Positions 43,670-56,377 are shown, counted from the stretch's first letter. The stretch is DNA of 64,000 nucleotides from Pseudomonas sp. UBA6562 (GCF_002434265.1 NZ_DJJS01000008.1:197586-261585); one strand, 5' to 3'. The notes: a model not told the origin generated them from the letters alone. Numbers and translations: made by a program.

Positions 43670-43913
43670 GCGTACTCCTTCAGAACGGGCCCGGCGGCCG
43701 AGTCGGCGGCGGGGCTTGGCCATGTCGCCGCAGCGCCATGGAAAAATTCGGGTTGCAGTCTAAACAAGCCTGAACGCCGCGCACATTAACCCTTGGTCGC
43801 GTCGTAGGCCAATTCTGCCTGCACTACATGTTCATCGTACGCCTGTTCCATGGCGACATTCACTGCTCCGGATGCGTCCTTGGGCCACCGATCGGTACGA
43901 CGGGCGCCGGACG

Positions 43914-43939
43914 AAAAACGGGAACCCTAGGGCTCCCGT
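43914..43939 (-). terminator. Rho-independent terminator of the gap gene
   Basis: On the minus strand, ACGGGAGCCC and GGGTTCCCGT pair around a two-base TA loop (43918-43939), with one mismatch, and are followed by a run of T (43914-43918 read as A on the + strand). It lies 24 bases after the gap stop codon. Confidence 0.85.
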
Positions 43940-43962
43940 TTCGTTCATGCGTTACACGCCGA

Positions 43963-45426
43963 TCAGCGTGGGAAAGCTGGCGGGTTGACCCCGGCCATGT
44001 CTTCCATCACGCGCACGACCTGGCAGCTGTAGCCGAATTCGTTGTCGTACCAGACGTACAGCACGACGCGGTTGTCGTTGGCGATGGTCGCCTCGGCGTC
44101 CACCACGCCGGCGTAGCGCGAACCGACGAAATCGGTGGAGACCACTTCCTGCGAGCTGACGTAGTCGATCTGCTTGTGCAGTTCCGAGTGCATGGCGGTC
44201 TGGCGCAGGTACTCGTTGATCTCCTCGCGGGAGGTCGGATGCTCCAGGTTCAGGTTGAGGATGGCCATGGACACGTTGGGTGTCGGCACGCGGATGGCGT
44301 TGCCGGTCAGCTTGCCCTTGAGCACTGGCAGCGCCTTGGCGGCAGCCGTGGCGGCGCCGGTTTCGGTGATGACCATGTTCAGGGTGGCGGCGCGGCCGCG
44401 ACGGCTGCCTTTATGGAAGTTGTCGATCAGGTTCTGGTCGTTGGTGAACGAGTGAACGGTTTCGACGTGGCCGTTGATGATGCCGTACTTGTCGTTGACC
44501 GCCTTGAGCACCGGCACGATGGCGTTGGTGGTGCAGGAGGCGGCCGAAACGATCTTGTCTTCCGGGGTGATGTCGCCATGGTTGATGCCGTGCACCACGT
44601 TCTTCAGCGCGCCTTTGCCGGGTGCAGTGAGGATCACGCGGGCGGCGCCCGGGCAGGCCAGGTGCTGGCCCAGGCCGTCGGCGTCACGCCAGACACCGGT
44701 GTTGTCGACGATCAGCGCATCCTTGATGCCGTACTGGGTGTAATCGACTTCGCTGGGGTTCTTGGCGTAGATCACCTGGATCAGGTTGCCATTGGCGGTG
44801 ATGGTGTTGTTGGCTTCGTCGATGACGATGGTGCCGTCGAACGGGCCATGCACCGAATCGCGACGCAGCAGGCTGGCACGCTTGACCAGGTCGTTTTCGG
44901 CGCCCTTGCGCACGACGATGGCGCGCAGGCGCAGGCCGTCGCCGCCACCGGTCTTCTCGATCAGGATGCGCGCGAGCAGGCGGCCGATACGGCCAAAGCC
45001 GTACAGCACCACGTCGGTGCCCTTGGCTTCGCCGGCGCCCTGCTGGCCGACCACATCGGCCAGCTCTTCGCGCACGAAGGCTTCGGCGCTGCGCCCGTTG
45101 CCTTCCTGCTTGAACTTGTTGGCCAGCTTGCCCAGGTCGACCGAAGCCGCGCCGAGCTTGAGCTCGCTCATGGCCTTGAGCAGGGGGAACGTCTCGTGCA
45201 CGGACAGCTCGCATTCGTCGCTCTGACGGTGGCGGGCAAAGCGGTGCGCCTTGAGGATCGAGATCACCGAACGGTTGATCAGGCTGCGGCCATAGATCGA
45301 GCTCACCACGTTGTTGTTGCGGTAGAGCTGACCAATCAGCGGAATCATCGCCTCGGCGAGCGCTTCACGATCGATCCACTCACCAAGGCACTGGTCGGGC
45401 TTCTGAGTCACGGGAACCTTCCACAT
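43963..45426 (-). CDS. gapB: Glyceraldehyde-3-phosphate dehydrogenase, long form
   Basis: A 487-residue GAPDH of the long type found in Pseudomonas. An N-terminal extension of about 130 residues (helical, with KLANKFKQEG) precedes the NAD-binding fold YGFGRIGRLLARIL (143-148 is GFGRIG). Catalytic Cys298 lies in SAASCTTNAI. The protein ends with WYDNEFGYSCQVV, standard for the family. The isozyme name gapB is the usual Pseudomonas label, and its direction in vivo (glycolytic or gluconeogenic) cannot be read from sequence. No Shine-Dalgarno site is visible before the ATG. Confidence 0.93.
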   Translation of the reverse strand: MWKVPVTQKPDQCLGEWIDREALAEAMIPLIGQLYRNNNVVSSIYGRSLINRSVISILKAHRFARHRQSDECELSVHETFPLLKAMSELKLGAASVDLGKLANKFKQEGNGRSAEAFVREELADVVGQQGAGEAKGTDVVLYGFGRIGRLLARILIEKTGGGDGLRLRAIVVRKGAENDLVKRASLLRRDSVHGPFDGTIVIDEANNTITANGNLIQVIYAKNPSEVDYTQYGIKDALIVDNTGVWRDADGLGQHLACPGAARVILTAPGKGALKNVVHGINHGDITPEDKIVSAASCTTNAIVPVLKAVNDKYGIINGHVETVHSFTNDQNLIDNFHKGSRRGRAATLNMVITETGAATAAAKALPVLKGKLTGNAIRVPTPNVSMAILNLNLEHPTSREEINEYLRQTAMHSELHKQIDYVSSQEVVSTDFVGSRYAGVVDAEATIANDNRVVLYVWYDNEFGYSCQVVRVMEDMAGVNPPAFPR

Positions 45427-45450
45427 GTAGGGACAGAAAAAAGGGGCTAC

Positions 45451-45479
45451 ATTATGCAGCGACTGGGGCTATCGGGCAA
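45451..45479 (-). promoter_or_regulatory. Sigma-70 promoter of the gap gene
   Basis: On the minus strand, TTGCCC (45474-45479) and CATAAT (45451-45456) are separated by 17 bases. They place the transcript start roughly 18 bases upstream of the gap ATG, so the leader is very short, in line with the missing Shine-Dalgarno site. It is divergent from the mfd promoter 50 bases away. Confidence 0.65.
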
Positions 45480-45527
45480 TCGGCGACACGTGCGCAGGGT
45501 AGTAGCCAGGTAATACCACGCATGAGC

Positions 45528-45556
45528 CTGACAGCACTGCCCGCCACCGGTACAAT
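45528..45556 (+). promoter_or_regulatory. Sigma-70 promoter of mfd
   Basis: CTGACA (45528-45533) and TACAAT (45551-45556) have ideal 17-base spacing, each one or two mismatches from consensus. The predicted transcript start near 45563 lies downstream of the in-frame ATG at 45522. That ATG therefore cannot be used from this promoter, which supports the GTG start at 45594. Confidence 0.75.
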
Positions 45557-45593
45557 CGATCTCTTTGCCGCAACGCTTGGAGCCCGATCTCCC

Positions 45594-49043
<3,450 letters not shown>

Positions 49044-49053
49044 AGGAAGATCC

Positions 49054-49626
49054 ATGCGTGCCATTCGTTACCTGAGCGTGCTCGCGGCGCTGTTCGTTCC
49101 GCTCGCCAATGCCGAGGGCTTGTACCAGGTCGAGATGATCCTGATCAGGCAGAACGCCGAGCCTGCGCTGTACCACGCCCCCGCCCCGGAAGACTGGCGC
49201 GCGGGCGCCACGCTCCTGGCCGCCGACGCCGAGCGCCCGGCGCGCCTCAACGACACCCTCGAACGCCTGCAAGCCAACGGCGACTACACCGTGTTGCTGC
49301 ACAAAGCCTGGGAGCAGACCCTGAGCGCCGAGCCGAGCCGTGTGGCCCTGAGCGCCGGCGAGCAGACCTATGGCCGCACGCCCATCGAAGGCACGCTGAG
49401 CTTGACCGAAGGGCGCTTCATCGCTGCCCAGGCGCGCTTCTGGGTCAACCAGATCGACGGCAACGGCAGCGTACTGCGCAGCGAGCAGTTCAAGCAGAGC
49501 AACAGCAACATGAAGCGCGGGCAGCTGAATTTCCTCGACGGCGGCCACCTGGCCCTGTTGCTCAAGGTCACCCCGGCCGGCATGCGCAAATCGCCGGAGA
49601 TGAACCCGGAGCTGATGGAGCAGTGA
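49054..49626 (+). CDS. CsiV family periplasmic protein
   Basis: The 190-residue protein has a signal peptide (about 1-18, LANAEG). The following YQVEMILIRQNAEPALYHAPAPEDW block is typical of the CsiV family, small periplasmic proteins linked in other bacteria to peptidoglycan processing. The rest is beta-rich, with GTLSLTEGRFIAAQARFWVN. The exact role in Pseudomonas is unknown. The ATG at 49054 has AAGGAAG upstream. It lies 10 bases after mfd and just before the helicase gene, so the three are probably co-transcribed. Confidence 0.8.
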   Translation: MRAIRYLSVLAALFVPLANAEGLYQVEMILIRQNAEPALYHAPAPEDWRAGATLLAADAERPARLNDTLERLQANGDYTVLLHKAWEQTLSAEPSRVALSAGEQTYGRTPIEGTLSLTEGRFIAAQARFWVNQIDGNGSVLRSEQFKQSNSNMKRGQLNFLDGGHLALLLKVTPAGMRKSPEMNPELMEQ

Positions 49627-49627
49627 C

Positions 49628-52600
49628 ATGAGCGAGGACGAGCTGGGCCATCGTCTGCGCCAGCACCCCGACTGGACGCGCGCCTTCGCCACGGCGGCAC
49701 TGCAACGCGGTGAGCGCTATGCGCGCGATGGCCGGGTCAGGCTCGAGCTCTGCAACCCCAAGCGCGTCCAGGCGCGCTGTTCGGGCAGCGAAGGCCAGCT
49801 TTATCGGCAGGACATCGACCTGCACCTGGACGAGCCGCAAAGTCAGCTGGTCGCGCGTTGCACATGCCCGGTGCGGCGCAACTGCAAGCATTGCGCGGCG
49901 GTGCTCTACAGCCTGCAGGCGCGCGCCGGCGACAAGCGCGCGTCCAATGGCCTGCCCGCCGAGCTGCAGCACTGGCTGCAAGGCCTGCAACCGCGCGACG
50001 CCTCAGCCCGTGAAGACAAGCGCGGGCGCATGGTCTGCTATCAACTGCATTTGCACGGTGCAGGCTGTACGCTGCGGGTGCGCAAGGGCATCGTGCAGGA
50101 GGGCCAGACGCGCTTCAGCCGCATCCAGTCGCTTTACGAACTGCTCTACGAACCGCCGCGGTTCGTGCAGGAAGACGACTTGCGCATCCTGCGCCTGCTG
50201 TCGACCCTGAACAATCCCAGCGGCGCCGAAGAAGGCTTTGCCCTGCAGGGCCAGGAAGGCGGCGAACTGCTGCAACGGGCCCTGGATACCGGCCGCTTGT
50301 TTCTCGACGAAGGCCGCCCCTTCATCCGCCAGGGCGGCGAGCGTGTGGCCGAGTTCCGCTGGGTTCGCCTGGACAATGGCCACTACCGGGGGGTGTGGCT
50401 GCGCGAGGAAAAGCCTGTAGGCCACGTACTGGCATTGCTGCCGTTGTACTACTACGACAGCGAGAACGAAGAAGTGGGCGTCATCGGCCATGCGCTGGAC
50501 CCCCATACCGCCCAGCACCTGACCCTGGCCCCGGACGTGCCCGAACACCTGATCGTGCCCTTGAGCCATAAGCTCAACGCCTTGAACCAGCGGCTGCCGA
50601 CCCCGACCACCCTGGATGAGGTAGTCATCGATCAGGTACAACCGACCGCGCACTTGACCCTCGGCAGTGTGGAATTCAGTGCCTACGCCCCCAAGACCGG
50701 GCGCATGCAGCGCCAGATGCAGCACCGCGCCGCCCTGGCCTTCGACTACGACGGCTTGCGTGCCAGCGGCAACGACGACAAACCTCTGTCGCGTCTGGTG
50801 GGCAACACGCACCAGCGCATCCAGCGCCAGCCGGAGGCGGAACTGGCCTTGCGCAAGGTGCTGCAAGGCTGGGGCTTCAAAGTGGCGACCCGGCAAAGCA
50901 AGGCCCTGCCCGACAGCGCGGGGCAGATGCTGCAACTGGCCGACGACGAAGCCTGGCTGCGCTTCGCCCGCGCCGGATTGCCGGCACTGCGTGAAGCGGG
51001 CTGGACGATCGACGTGCAGCGCGACTTCGCCTTCAACCTCAACGAGGTGCAGGACTGGTACGCCGACATCGACGAGGCGCCCGGACGCGAATGGTTCGAC
51101 CTGGAACTGGGCATCGTGGTGGAAGGCGAGCGCCATAGCCTGCTGCCGATCATGCTGCAGTTGCTGCACAGCAACCCGGAACTGCTGCGCAGCCAGGAGC
51201 TTGCCAAGCGTGGCGACGACGAACACCTGCTGATCGACCTCAACGCCGCGCGCCATGACAGCCCACCCTTGCGCGTGGCCCTGCCCTACAGGCGCATCCG
51301 TGCGGTCATGCGCACCCTGGGCGAGTTGTACCTGCATGAGGATGTCGGCGGCCCGAGCGTACGCCTGGAGCGCGCCGACGCCGCGCGCCTCAACGAGATC
51401 GACGAACTGCCGTTGCAATGGGCCGGCGGCGAGCAGGTCCGTGATCTGGGCCGGCGCCTGCGCGATGCGCGTGACCTGCAGGTGGCCCCACCCAAAGGCT
51501 TGAACGCTACGTTGCGGCCCTATCAGCAACAGGGGCTGAACTGGTTGCAGGCGCTGCGCGAGATCGGCACCGGGGCGATCCTCGGCGACGACATGGGCCT
51601 GGGCAAGACCTTGCAGACCCTTGCCCATCTGTTGCTGGAGAAGCAGTCCGGGCGACTGACCCAACCGGCCCTGGCGGTGATGCCGACCAGCCTGATCCCC
51701 AACTGGCTCGACGAAGCCCAGCGCTTCGCCCCCGACCTGCGCGTCCTGGCCCTGCACGGGGCGAGCCGCAACCAGCACTTCGCGGCGCTGGCCGAATACG
51801 ATCTGGTGCTGACCACCTACGCCCTGCTGCCGCGCGACCTGGAACACCTCAAGGCGCATTGCTGGCATCTGCTGGTGCTCGACGAAGCGCAGAACATCAA
51901 GACCAGCACCAGCAAGGCCGCCCAGGCGGCGCGCGAGCTGCAAGCCCAACAGCGGCTGTGCCTGACCGGCACGCCTATGGAAAACAATCTGGGTGAGCTG
52001 TGGTCGCTGTTCCACTTCCTCATGCCGGGCTGGCTGGGCGACAGCAAGCAATTCAACAAGGAATACCGTACCCCTATCGAGCGGCATGGCGACAGCGATC
52101 GGCTCAACCACCTGATCCGGCGCATCCGCCCCTTCCTGCTGCGCCGCACCAAGGAGGAAGTCGCCACCGACCTGCCGCCCAAGACCGAGATGGTGCACTG
52201 GGTCGACCTCAGCGACGCCCAGCGCGACACCTACGAAACGGTGCGCGTGGCCATGGACAAGAAGGTGCGCGAGCAGATCGCCCGCAACGGCGCGGCGCGC
52301 AGCCAGATCGTCATCCTCGATGCGCTGCTCAAACTGCGTCAGGTGTGTTGCGACCTGCGATTGGTCAAGGGCGTCGACGTCAAAGGGCCGCAACACGACA
52401 AAGGCAAGCTGGGCGCCTTGCTCGACATGCTTGGCGAACTATTGAGCGAAGGTCGACGGGTGCTGTTGTTCTCGCAGTTCACCTCGATGCTGGCGTTGAT
52501 CGAAGAAGAACTGATCAAGCGCGAGATCCGCTACAGCCTGCTCACAGGCGACACACGCGATCGGCGGGCACCGGTCCAACAGTTCCAGAGCGGCGCCAGC

Positions 52601-52927
52601 GAGGTGTTTCTGATCAGTCTCAAGGCCGGCGGCACAGGCCTGAACCTGACGGCCGCCGACACCGTCATCCACTACGACCCCTGGTGGAACCCAGCGAGCG
52701 AAAACCAGGCCACCGACCGCGCCTACCGCATCGGCCAAGACAAGCCGGTGTTCGTCTACAAGCTGATCACGCGGGGCACGGTGGAAGAGAAGATCCAGCA
52801 ACTCCAGCAGGAAAAGGCCGCGCTGGCAGCCGGCTTGCTGGAAGACGGCGGAACCGGACAATGGCACATGGCCGACGAAGACATCGACGCCCTGTTCGCA
52901 CCGCTGCCCGGTAAACGCGGTCGCTGA
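49628..52927 (+). CDS. SWIM zinc-finger SNF2-family helicase
   Basis: A 1099-residue Swi2/Snf2 ATPase. A SWIM zinc finger sits near the N-terminus (Cys78, Cys80, Cys86, His88; RCTCPVRRNCKH). A long middle region (about 120-610) precedes the translocase core, which has Walker A GDDMGLGKTLQTLAHLL, the DEAQ box VLDEAQNIKTS, CLTGTPMENNLGELWSL, and motif VI with TDRAYRIGQDKPV. Bacterial members act on DNA or RNA polymerase, but the precise job of this type is not established. Its end is 4 bases from the convergent nagZ. Confidence 0.92.
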   Translation: MSEDELGHRLRQHPDWTRAFATAALQRGERYARDGRVRLELCNPKRVQARCSGSEGQLYRQDIDLHLDEPQSQLVARCTCPVRRNCKHCAAVLYSLQARAGDKRASNGLPAELQHWLQGLQPRDASAREDKRGRMVCYQLHLHGAGCTLRVRKGIVQEGQTRFSRIQSLYELLYEPPRFVQEDDLRILRLLSTLNNPSGAEEGFALQGQEGGELLQRALDTGRLFLDEGRPFIRQGGERVAEFRWVRLDNGHYRGVWLREEKPVGHVLALLPLYYYDSENEEVGVIGHALDPHTAQHLTLAPDVPEHLIVPLSHKLNALNQRLPTPTTLDEVVIDQVQPTAHLTLGSVEFSAYAPKTGRMQRQMQHRAALAFDYDGLRASGNDDKPLSRLVGNTHQRIQRQPEAELALRKVLQGWGFKVATRQSKALPDSAGQMLQLADDEAWLRFARAGLPALREAGWTIDVQRDFAFNLNEVQDWYADIDEAPGREWFDLELGIVVEGERHSLLPIMLQLLHSNPELLRSQELAKRGDDEHLLIDLNAARHDSPPLRVALPYRRIRAVMRTLGELYLHEDVGGPSVRLERADAARLNEIDELPLQWAGGEQVRDLGRRLRDARDLQVAPPKGLNATLRPYQQQGLNWLQALREIGTGAILGDDMGLGKTLQTLAHLLLEKQSGRLTQPALAVMPTSLIPNWLDEAQRFAPDLRVLALHGASRNQHFAALAEYDLVLTTYALLPRDLEHLKAHCWHLLVLDEAQNIKTSTSKAAQAARELQAQQRLCLTGTPMENNLGELWSLFHFLMPGWLGDSKQFNKEYRTPIERHGDSDRLNHLIRRIRPFLLRRTKEEVATDLPPKTEMVHWVDLSDAQRDTYETVRVAMDKKVREQIARNGAARSQIVILDALLKLRQVCCDLRLVKGVDVKGPQHDKGKLGALLDMLGELLSEGRRVLLFSQFTSMLALIEEELIKREIRYSLLTGDTRDRRAPVQQFQSGASEVFLISLKAGGTGLNLTAADTVIHYDPWWNPASENQATDRAYRIGQDKPVFVYKLITRGTVEEKIQQLQQEKAALAAGLLEDGGTGQWHMADEDIDALFAPLPGKRGR

Positions 52928-52931
52928 AGGC

Positions 52932-53942
52932 TCAGTCGATCAACTGCGCGGCACGCAGCGCGCTGAGCGCTTGCAACCAGCGCGGTTGTTCGCGGTAGTC
53001 GGTGCGGGCGAAGCCCTGGCCACGCATGCTGGCGATGCGCGGCGAAGGGCTGACCTTCAAGCGTTGCGTGGCGCTCAGGGCCAGCTCGGCCGCCGCGCGG
53101 TCGTTGCACACCAGCCCCATGTCGCAGCCGGCGCTCAGCGCGGCTTCGATGCGGTTGGCGGCATCGCCCACCACATGGGCACCGGCCATGGACAGGTCGT
53201 CGCTGAAGATCACGCCATCGAAGCCCAGCTCGCCACGAAGGATGTCTTGCAGCCAACGGCGCGAGAAGCCGGCGGGCTGGTTGTCGACCTGAGGATAGAT
53301 CACGTGGGCTGGCATCACGGCGGCCAGTTGTTTGCTCAAGCTGCGGAACGGCAGCAGGTCGGCTTGGCGTAGCTCGTCCAGACTGCGTTCGTCGGTAGGG
53401 ATTGCCACATGCGAGTCGGCCTCGGCCCAACCGTGCCCCGGGAAATGTTTGCCACAGGCCGCCATGCCGGCAGCGTTCATGCCACGGATGAAGGCGCCGG
53501 CCAATTGCGTGGCCCGCTGCGGATCGCCTTCGAAGGCGCGGCTACCGACCACCGCGCTGCGCTGATGGTCGAGGTCCAGGACCGGGGCGAAACTCAGATC
53601 CAGGCCCACGGCGAGCACCTCACTGGCCATCACCCAACCACAGTGCTCGGCCAGCTGTTCGGCGTTGGCATTGTCGGCCAGTGCGCGCATGGCTGGCAGA
53701 CGTACGAAGCCCTGGCGCAGGCGCTGGACGCGACCGCCCTCTTGATCGACAGCCAGGATCAGGTCCGGGCGGATGGCGCGGATGGCGGCACACAGCTCGC
53801 GCACCTGACGCGGGGTTTCGATGTTGCGGGCGAACAGGATCAGGCCGGCGACTTGCGGCTGGCGCAGCAGCGCACGGTCATCGGCGGTCAGCCAGGTGCC
53901 GGCGATATCCACCATCAGGGAGCCTTGCAGGCGGGCAGTCAT
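52932..53942 (-). CDS. nagZ: Beta-N-acetylhexosaminidase NagZ
   Basis: The 336-residue cytosolic GH3 enzyme removes N-acetylglucosamine from anhydro-muropeptides in cell-wall recycling; its products influence AmpC induction in pseudomonads. Hallmarks are KHFPGHGWAEADSH (165-178, with the catalytic Asp-His pair) and the nucleophile Asp in IFSDDLSM (about 248). There is no signal peptide. The gene is 31 bases downstream of psrA on the same strand and is probably co-transcribed with it. Confidence 0.96.
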   Translation of the reverse strand: MTARLQGSLMVDIAGTWLTADDRALLRQPQVAGLILFARNIETPRQVRELCAAIRAIRPDLILAVDQEGGRVQRLRQGFVRLPAMRALADNANAEQLAEHCGWVMASEVLAVGLDLSFAPVLDLDHQRSAVVGSRAFEGDPQRATQLAGAFIRGMNAAGMAACGKHFPGHGWAEADSHVAIPTDERSLDELRQADLLPFRSLSKQLAAVMPAHVIYPQVDNQPAGFSRRWLQDILRGELGFDGVIFSDDLSMAGAHVVGDAANRIEAALSAGCDMGLVCNDRAAAELALSATQRLKVSPSPRIASMRGQGFARTDYREQPRWLQALSALRAAQLID

Positions 53943-53973
53943 AGGAAATCCTTCGAGTACAAGGAGGGCAGCT

Positions 53974-54687
53974 TCAGGCTTTGGCCGGGGCGCCCTGGAC
54001 AGAGGGTTTGCTGCGCGGACGCAATTGGGCGTCGGCCATATGCGGATCGGTCACGCCACTGTCGGCGCGCATGCCGGCCGCGAGGAACGGCACCATCAGG
54101 CGCATGACCTGCTCGATCGAGGTATTGAGGCCGAAGTCGTTTTCGGCGATGGCGCGCAGGGCCTTGATACCCGACATGCTGAACGCCGCGGCGCCGAGCA
54201 TGAAGTGCACGCGCCAGAACAACTCCAGCGGTGGGATGCGCGGCGCGGCTTCGTTGACCAGCAACATGTAGCGGCGAAAGACCTTGCCGTACATGTCCTC
54301 AAGATAGCGGCGCAGGTGCCCCTGGCTTTCGCTGAAGGCCAGGCCCAACAGGCGCATGAAGATGGACAGGTCGTTGTTGCTGCGCGGCTGCACGGCCAGC
54401 GCCTGGTCGACCAGCATTTCCAACAGCTCTTCGAGGCTCGGTTTGAGCTCGGGCTGGGCCTGGCGGCGCTCCAGTTCACGCTCGAGGCTGGCGCAGAACG
54501 GACCGAGGAAACGCGAGAAAACCGCCTGGATCAGGGCTTTCTTCGAACCAAAATGGTAGTTTACCGCCGCCAGATTGACCCCGGCCTTGCTGGTAATCAG
54601 ACGCAGCGAGGTCTCGGCGAAGCCTCGTTCCGCGAACAACTGCTCGGCAGCATCGAGAATGCGTTCAACGGTTTCGGATTGGGCCAT
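53974..54687 (-). CDS. psrA: TetR-family fatty-acid-responsive regulator PsrA
   Basis: The 237-residue TetR-type protein has the N-terminal HTH (TVERILDAAEQLFAERGFAETSLRLI then VNLAAVNYHFGSKKALI) and a helical ligand domain. PsrA in P. aeruginosa and P. putida senses long-chain fatty acids, represses itself and fadBA-type genes, and activates rpoS. Two overlapping PsrA boxes occur 20-46 bases upstream of the ATG, so autorepression is expected here too. fadBA lies 6 kb away in the same window. Confidence 0.94.
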   Translation of the reverse strand: MAQSETVERILDAAEQLFAERGFAETSLRLITSKAGVNLAAVNYHFGSKKALIQAVFSRFLGPFCASLERELERRQAQPELKPSLEELLEMLVDQALAVQPRSNNDLSIFMRLLGLAFSESQGHLRRYLEDMYGKVFRRYMLLVNEAAPRIPPLELFWRVHFMLGAAAFSMSGIKALRAIAENDFGLNTSIEQVMRLMVPFLAAGMRADSGVTDPHMADAQLRPRSKPSVQGAPAKA

Positions 54688-54706
54688 GACTTACCTATTC
54701 GCCAGA

Positions 54707-54733
54707 CAAACAGTTGTTTGAAACATACGTTTC
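54707..54733. promoter_or_regulatory. Two overlapping PsrA operators
   Basis: The published PsrA motif is (G/C)AAAC-N2-4-GTTT(G/C). CAAAC-AGTT-GTTTG (54707-54720) and GAAAC-ATAC-GTTTC (54720-54733) both fit perfectly with four-base spacers and share one G. They lie directly upstream of psrA, where bound repressor would block its promoter. Confidence 0.88.
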
Positions 54734-54872
54734 AGGCACCGCGCTGTCAAGGTCGTATGACCTATCGGTCGCATTTCGACGGCGGTGTCCCAATGATTGC
54801 CACAACCCGCGTCGCCGCAGGCCTGCAGCTCGAACGTCATGACCGACGAGCAATTGCGTTCGAATGGAAAGC

Positions 54873-54900
54873 TTGCAGCAGGACCACTACTGTATATAAT
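54873..54900 (+). promoter_or_regulatory. Sigma-70 promoter of lexA-sulA
   Basis: TTGCAG (54873-54878) and a consensus TATAAT (54895-54900) with a 16-base spacer lie 35 bases upstream of lexA. The -10 hexamer lies inside the first LexA box, so LexA binding would occlude polymerase. Confidence 0.75.
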
Positions 54901-54924
54901 CCCAGTCACTGGATAAAAAAACAG
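54890..54924. promoter_or_regulatory. Two tandem LexA (SOS) boxes
   Basis: CTG-N10-CAG occurs twice: 54890-54905 (core TATATAATCC) and 54909-54924 (core GATAAAAAAA), only 3 bases apart. The AT-rich cores match gammaproteobacterial SOS boxes. Double boxes before lexA are usual and give tight autorepression. Confidence 0.93.
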
Positions 54925-54934
54925 AGCGCATGCC

Positions 54935-55543
54935 ATGTTGAAACTGACGCCACGCCAAGCCGAAATCCTCGCCTTCATCAAGCGCTGCTTGGAAGACAAC
55001 GGTTTCCCGCCCACCCGCGCGGAAATCGCTCAGGAACTGGGCTTCAAATCACCCAACGCCGCTGAGGAACATCTCAAGGCTCTGGCCCGCAAGGGCGCCA
55101 TCGAGATGACGCCAGGTGCTTCACGCGGCATCCGTATCCCAGGCCTGGAAACCAAGCCCGAGAGCGCCACCCTGCCCATCGTCGGCCGGGTCGCGGCGGG
55201 TGCGCCGATCCTTGCAGAACAGCACATCGAGCAATCGTGCAACATCAATCCGGACTTCTTCAACCCTCGCGCCGACTACCTGCTGCGGGTCCACGGCACC
55301 AGCATGAAAGACGTCGGCATCTTCGACGGCGACCTGCTGGCCGTGCACACCTGCCGCGAGGCCCGCAACGGCCAGATCGTGGTGGCACGCATCGGTGACG
55401 AAGTCACGGTCAAGCGATTCAAACGCGAAGGCAGCAAAGTCTGGCTGATCGCCGAGAACCCCGAGTTCGCACCGATCGAAGTCGATCTCAAAGACCAGGA
55501 ACTGGTCATCGAAGGTTTGAGCGTCGGCGTCATTCGCCGCTGA
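54935..55543 (+). CDS. lexA: SOS response repressor LexA
   Basis: The 202-residue repressor of the DNA-damage regulon has an N-terminal winged HTH (about 1-65; TRAEIAQELGFKSPNAAEEHL). The self-cleavage site is Ala88-Gly89 in VGRVAAGAP, and the catalytic dyad is Ser123 (HGTSMKD) and Lys160 (VTVKRF). RecA filaments trigger autocleavage. It is first in the lexA-sulA operon; sulA starts 13 bases downstream. Confidence 0.97.
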   Translation: MLKLTPRQAEILAFIKRCLEDNGFPPTRAEIAQELGFKSPNAAEEHLKALARKGAIEMTPGASRGIRIPGLETKPESATLPIVGRVAAGAPILAEQHIEQSCNINPDFFNPRADYLLRVHGTSMKDVGIFDGDLLAVHTCREARNGQIVVARIGDEVTVKRFKREGSKVWLIAENPEFAPIEVDLKDQELVIEGLSVGVIRR

Positions 55544-55556
55544 CCCAGGAGGCGCC

Positions 55557-56033
55557 ATGCATACGTCCACCCACGCATCGGAGCATATCCAGTTGTCACT
55601 GTTTGAGGCTTTTCTGGCCCAACCTGTGCTACCTGGCTTGAAGGCTCGTGAACCGTCAGCAGACTACTGCCGGCCCGAACTGTTCAGCGAGCTGAGCCTA
55701 CGGGGTGCGTCTGGCCACTGTCACAGCCTGCTGGCGCCCGTCCTGCGAGAGTTGAGCGAAAAAGACGACACCCGTTGGCTCACCCTGATCGCCCCGCCTG
55801 CCAGTCTGACTCAGGCCTGGCTGCGCGACGCGGGCTTGAACCGCGAGCGCATTCTACTGCTGCACCCCCGAGGTACGCAGAGCGCGTTGCACCTGGCCGG
55901 CGAGGCGCTGCGCCTGAAACGCAGCCACACCGTCGTCAGTTGGTTGGGCAGCCTCAACGCCAGCGCCCGACACCTGCTGATCCGCGCCGCCAGCGCCGGT
56001 AATGCACAAAGCCTGAACATCCGCATCGGCTGA
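55557..56033 (+). CDS. sulA: SOS-induced cell division inhibitor SulA
   Basis: The 158-residue protein blocks FtsZ polymerisation during the SOS response. The RecA-like SulA fold shows PELFSELSL, LTLIAPPASLTQAWLRDAGLN and LLLHPRGTQSALHLAGEAL. The position behind lexA under two SOS boxes is the Pseudomonas arrangement. AGGAGG lies 4 bases before the ATG. Confidence 0.92.
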   Translation: MHTSTHASEHIQLSLFEAFLAQPVLPGLKAREPSADYCRPELFSELSLRGASGHCHSLLAPVLRELSEKDDTRWLTLIAPPASLTQAWLRDAGLNRERILLLHPRGTQSALHLAGEALRLKRSHTVVSWLGSLNASARHLLIRAASAGNAQSLNIRIG

Positions 56034-56093
56034 TGTTCAGGCTTTGCCTGCAACGCTCGCCTTCGAAGGCGAGCTAAGGGTAGCCCGGCAGCG

Positions 56094-56327
56094 TCAGTGC
56101 AATACGCGTGGCCCTTCGTCACGTTCCAGTTCGCCTTCGGCCAACCGTCCCGCCATTTGCACCCCTACGCTGAGCATGGCCTTGGCCACTTCGACATGCT
56201 GTCCTTGCAGAAATACCTTGGCATCCTCCGAGAAATTCAAGGTCACCAATGACCCTTCATCCTCTGCGCGGCGCAGCTCGATGCGACCATCAGGCAACTC
56301 GACAATTTCCAGAAACGACGTTGACAT
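56094..56327 (-). CDS. Small conserved Pseudomonas protein
   Basis: The 77-residue protein has unknown function; the segment SFLEIVELPDGRIELRRAEDEG is conserved among pseudomonads next to lexA/sulA. It starts with a short beta-hairpin-like part and ends with a helical, acidic tail. The ATG at 56327 (MSTSFLEI) is preferred over 56384, which overlaps the upstream gene, and GGAG lies 10 bases before it. It follows the DUF6586-like gene by 50 bases and may be co-transcribed. Confidence 0.78.
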   Translation of the reverse strand: MSTSFLEIVELPDGRIELRRAEDEGSLVTLNFSEDAKVFLQGQHVEVAKAMLSVGVQMAGRLAEGELERDEGPRVLH

Positions 56328-56377
56328 AAAGGGTTGTTCTCCACGAAAGGCCATCATTGTAACAGCCACTGCGGGGA

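Noticed and set aside
43963..45426. N-terminal extension of GAPDH as a frame error or gene fusion
   Set aside because: The 487-residue long form is the known Pseudomonas type, and the frame is uninterrupted.
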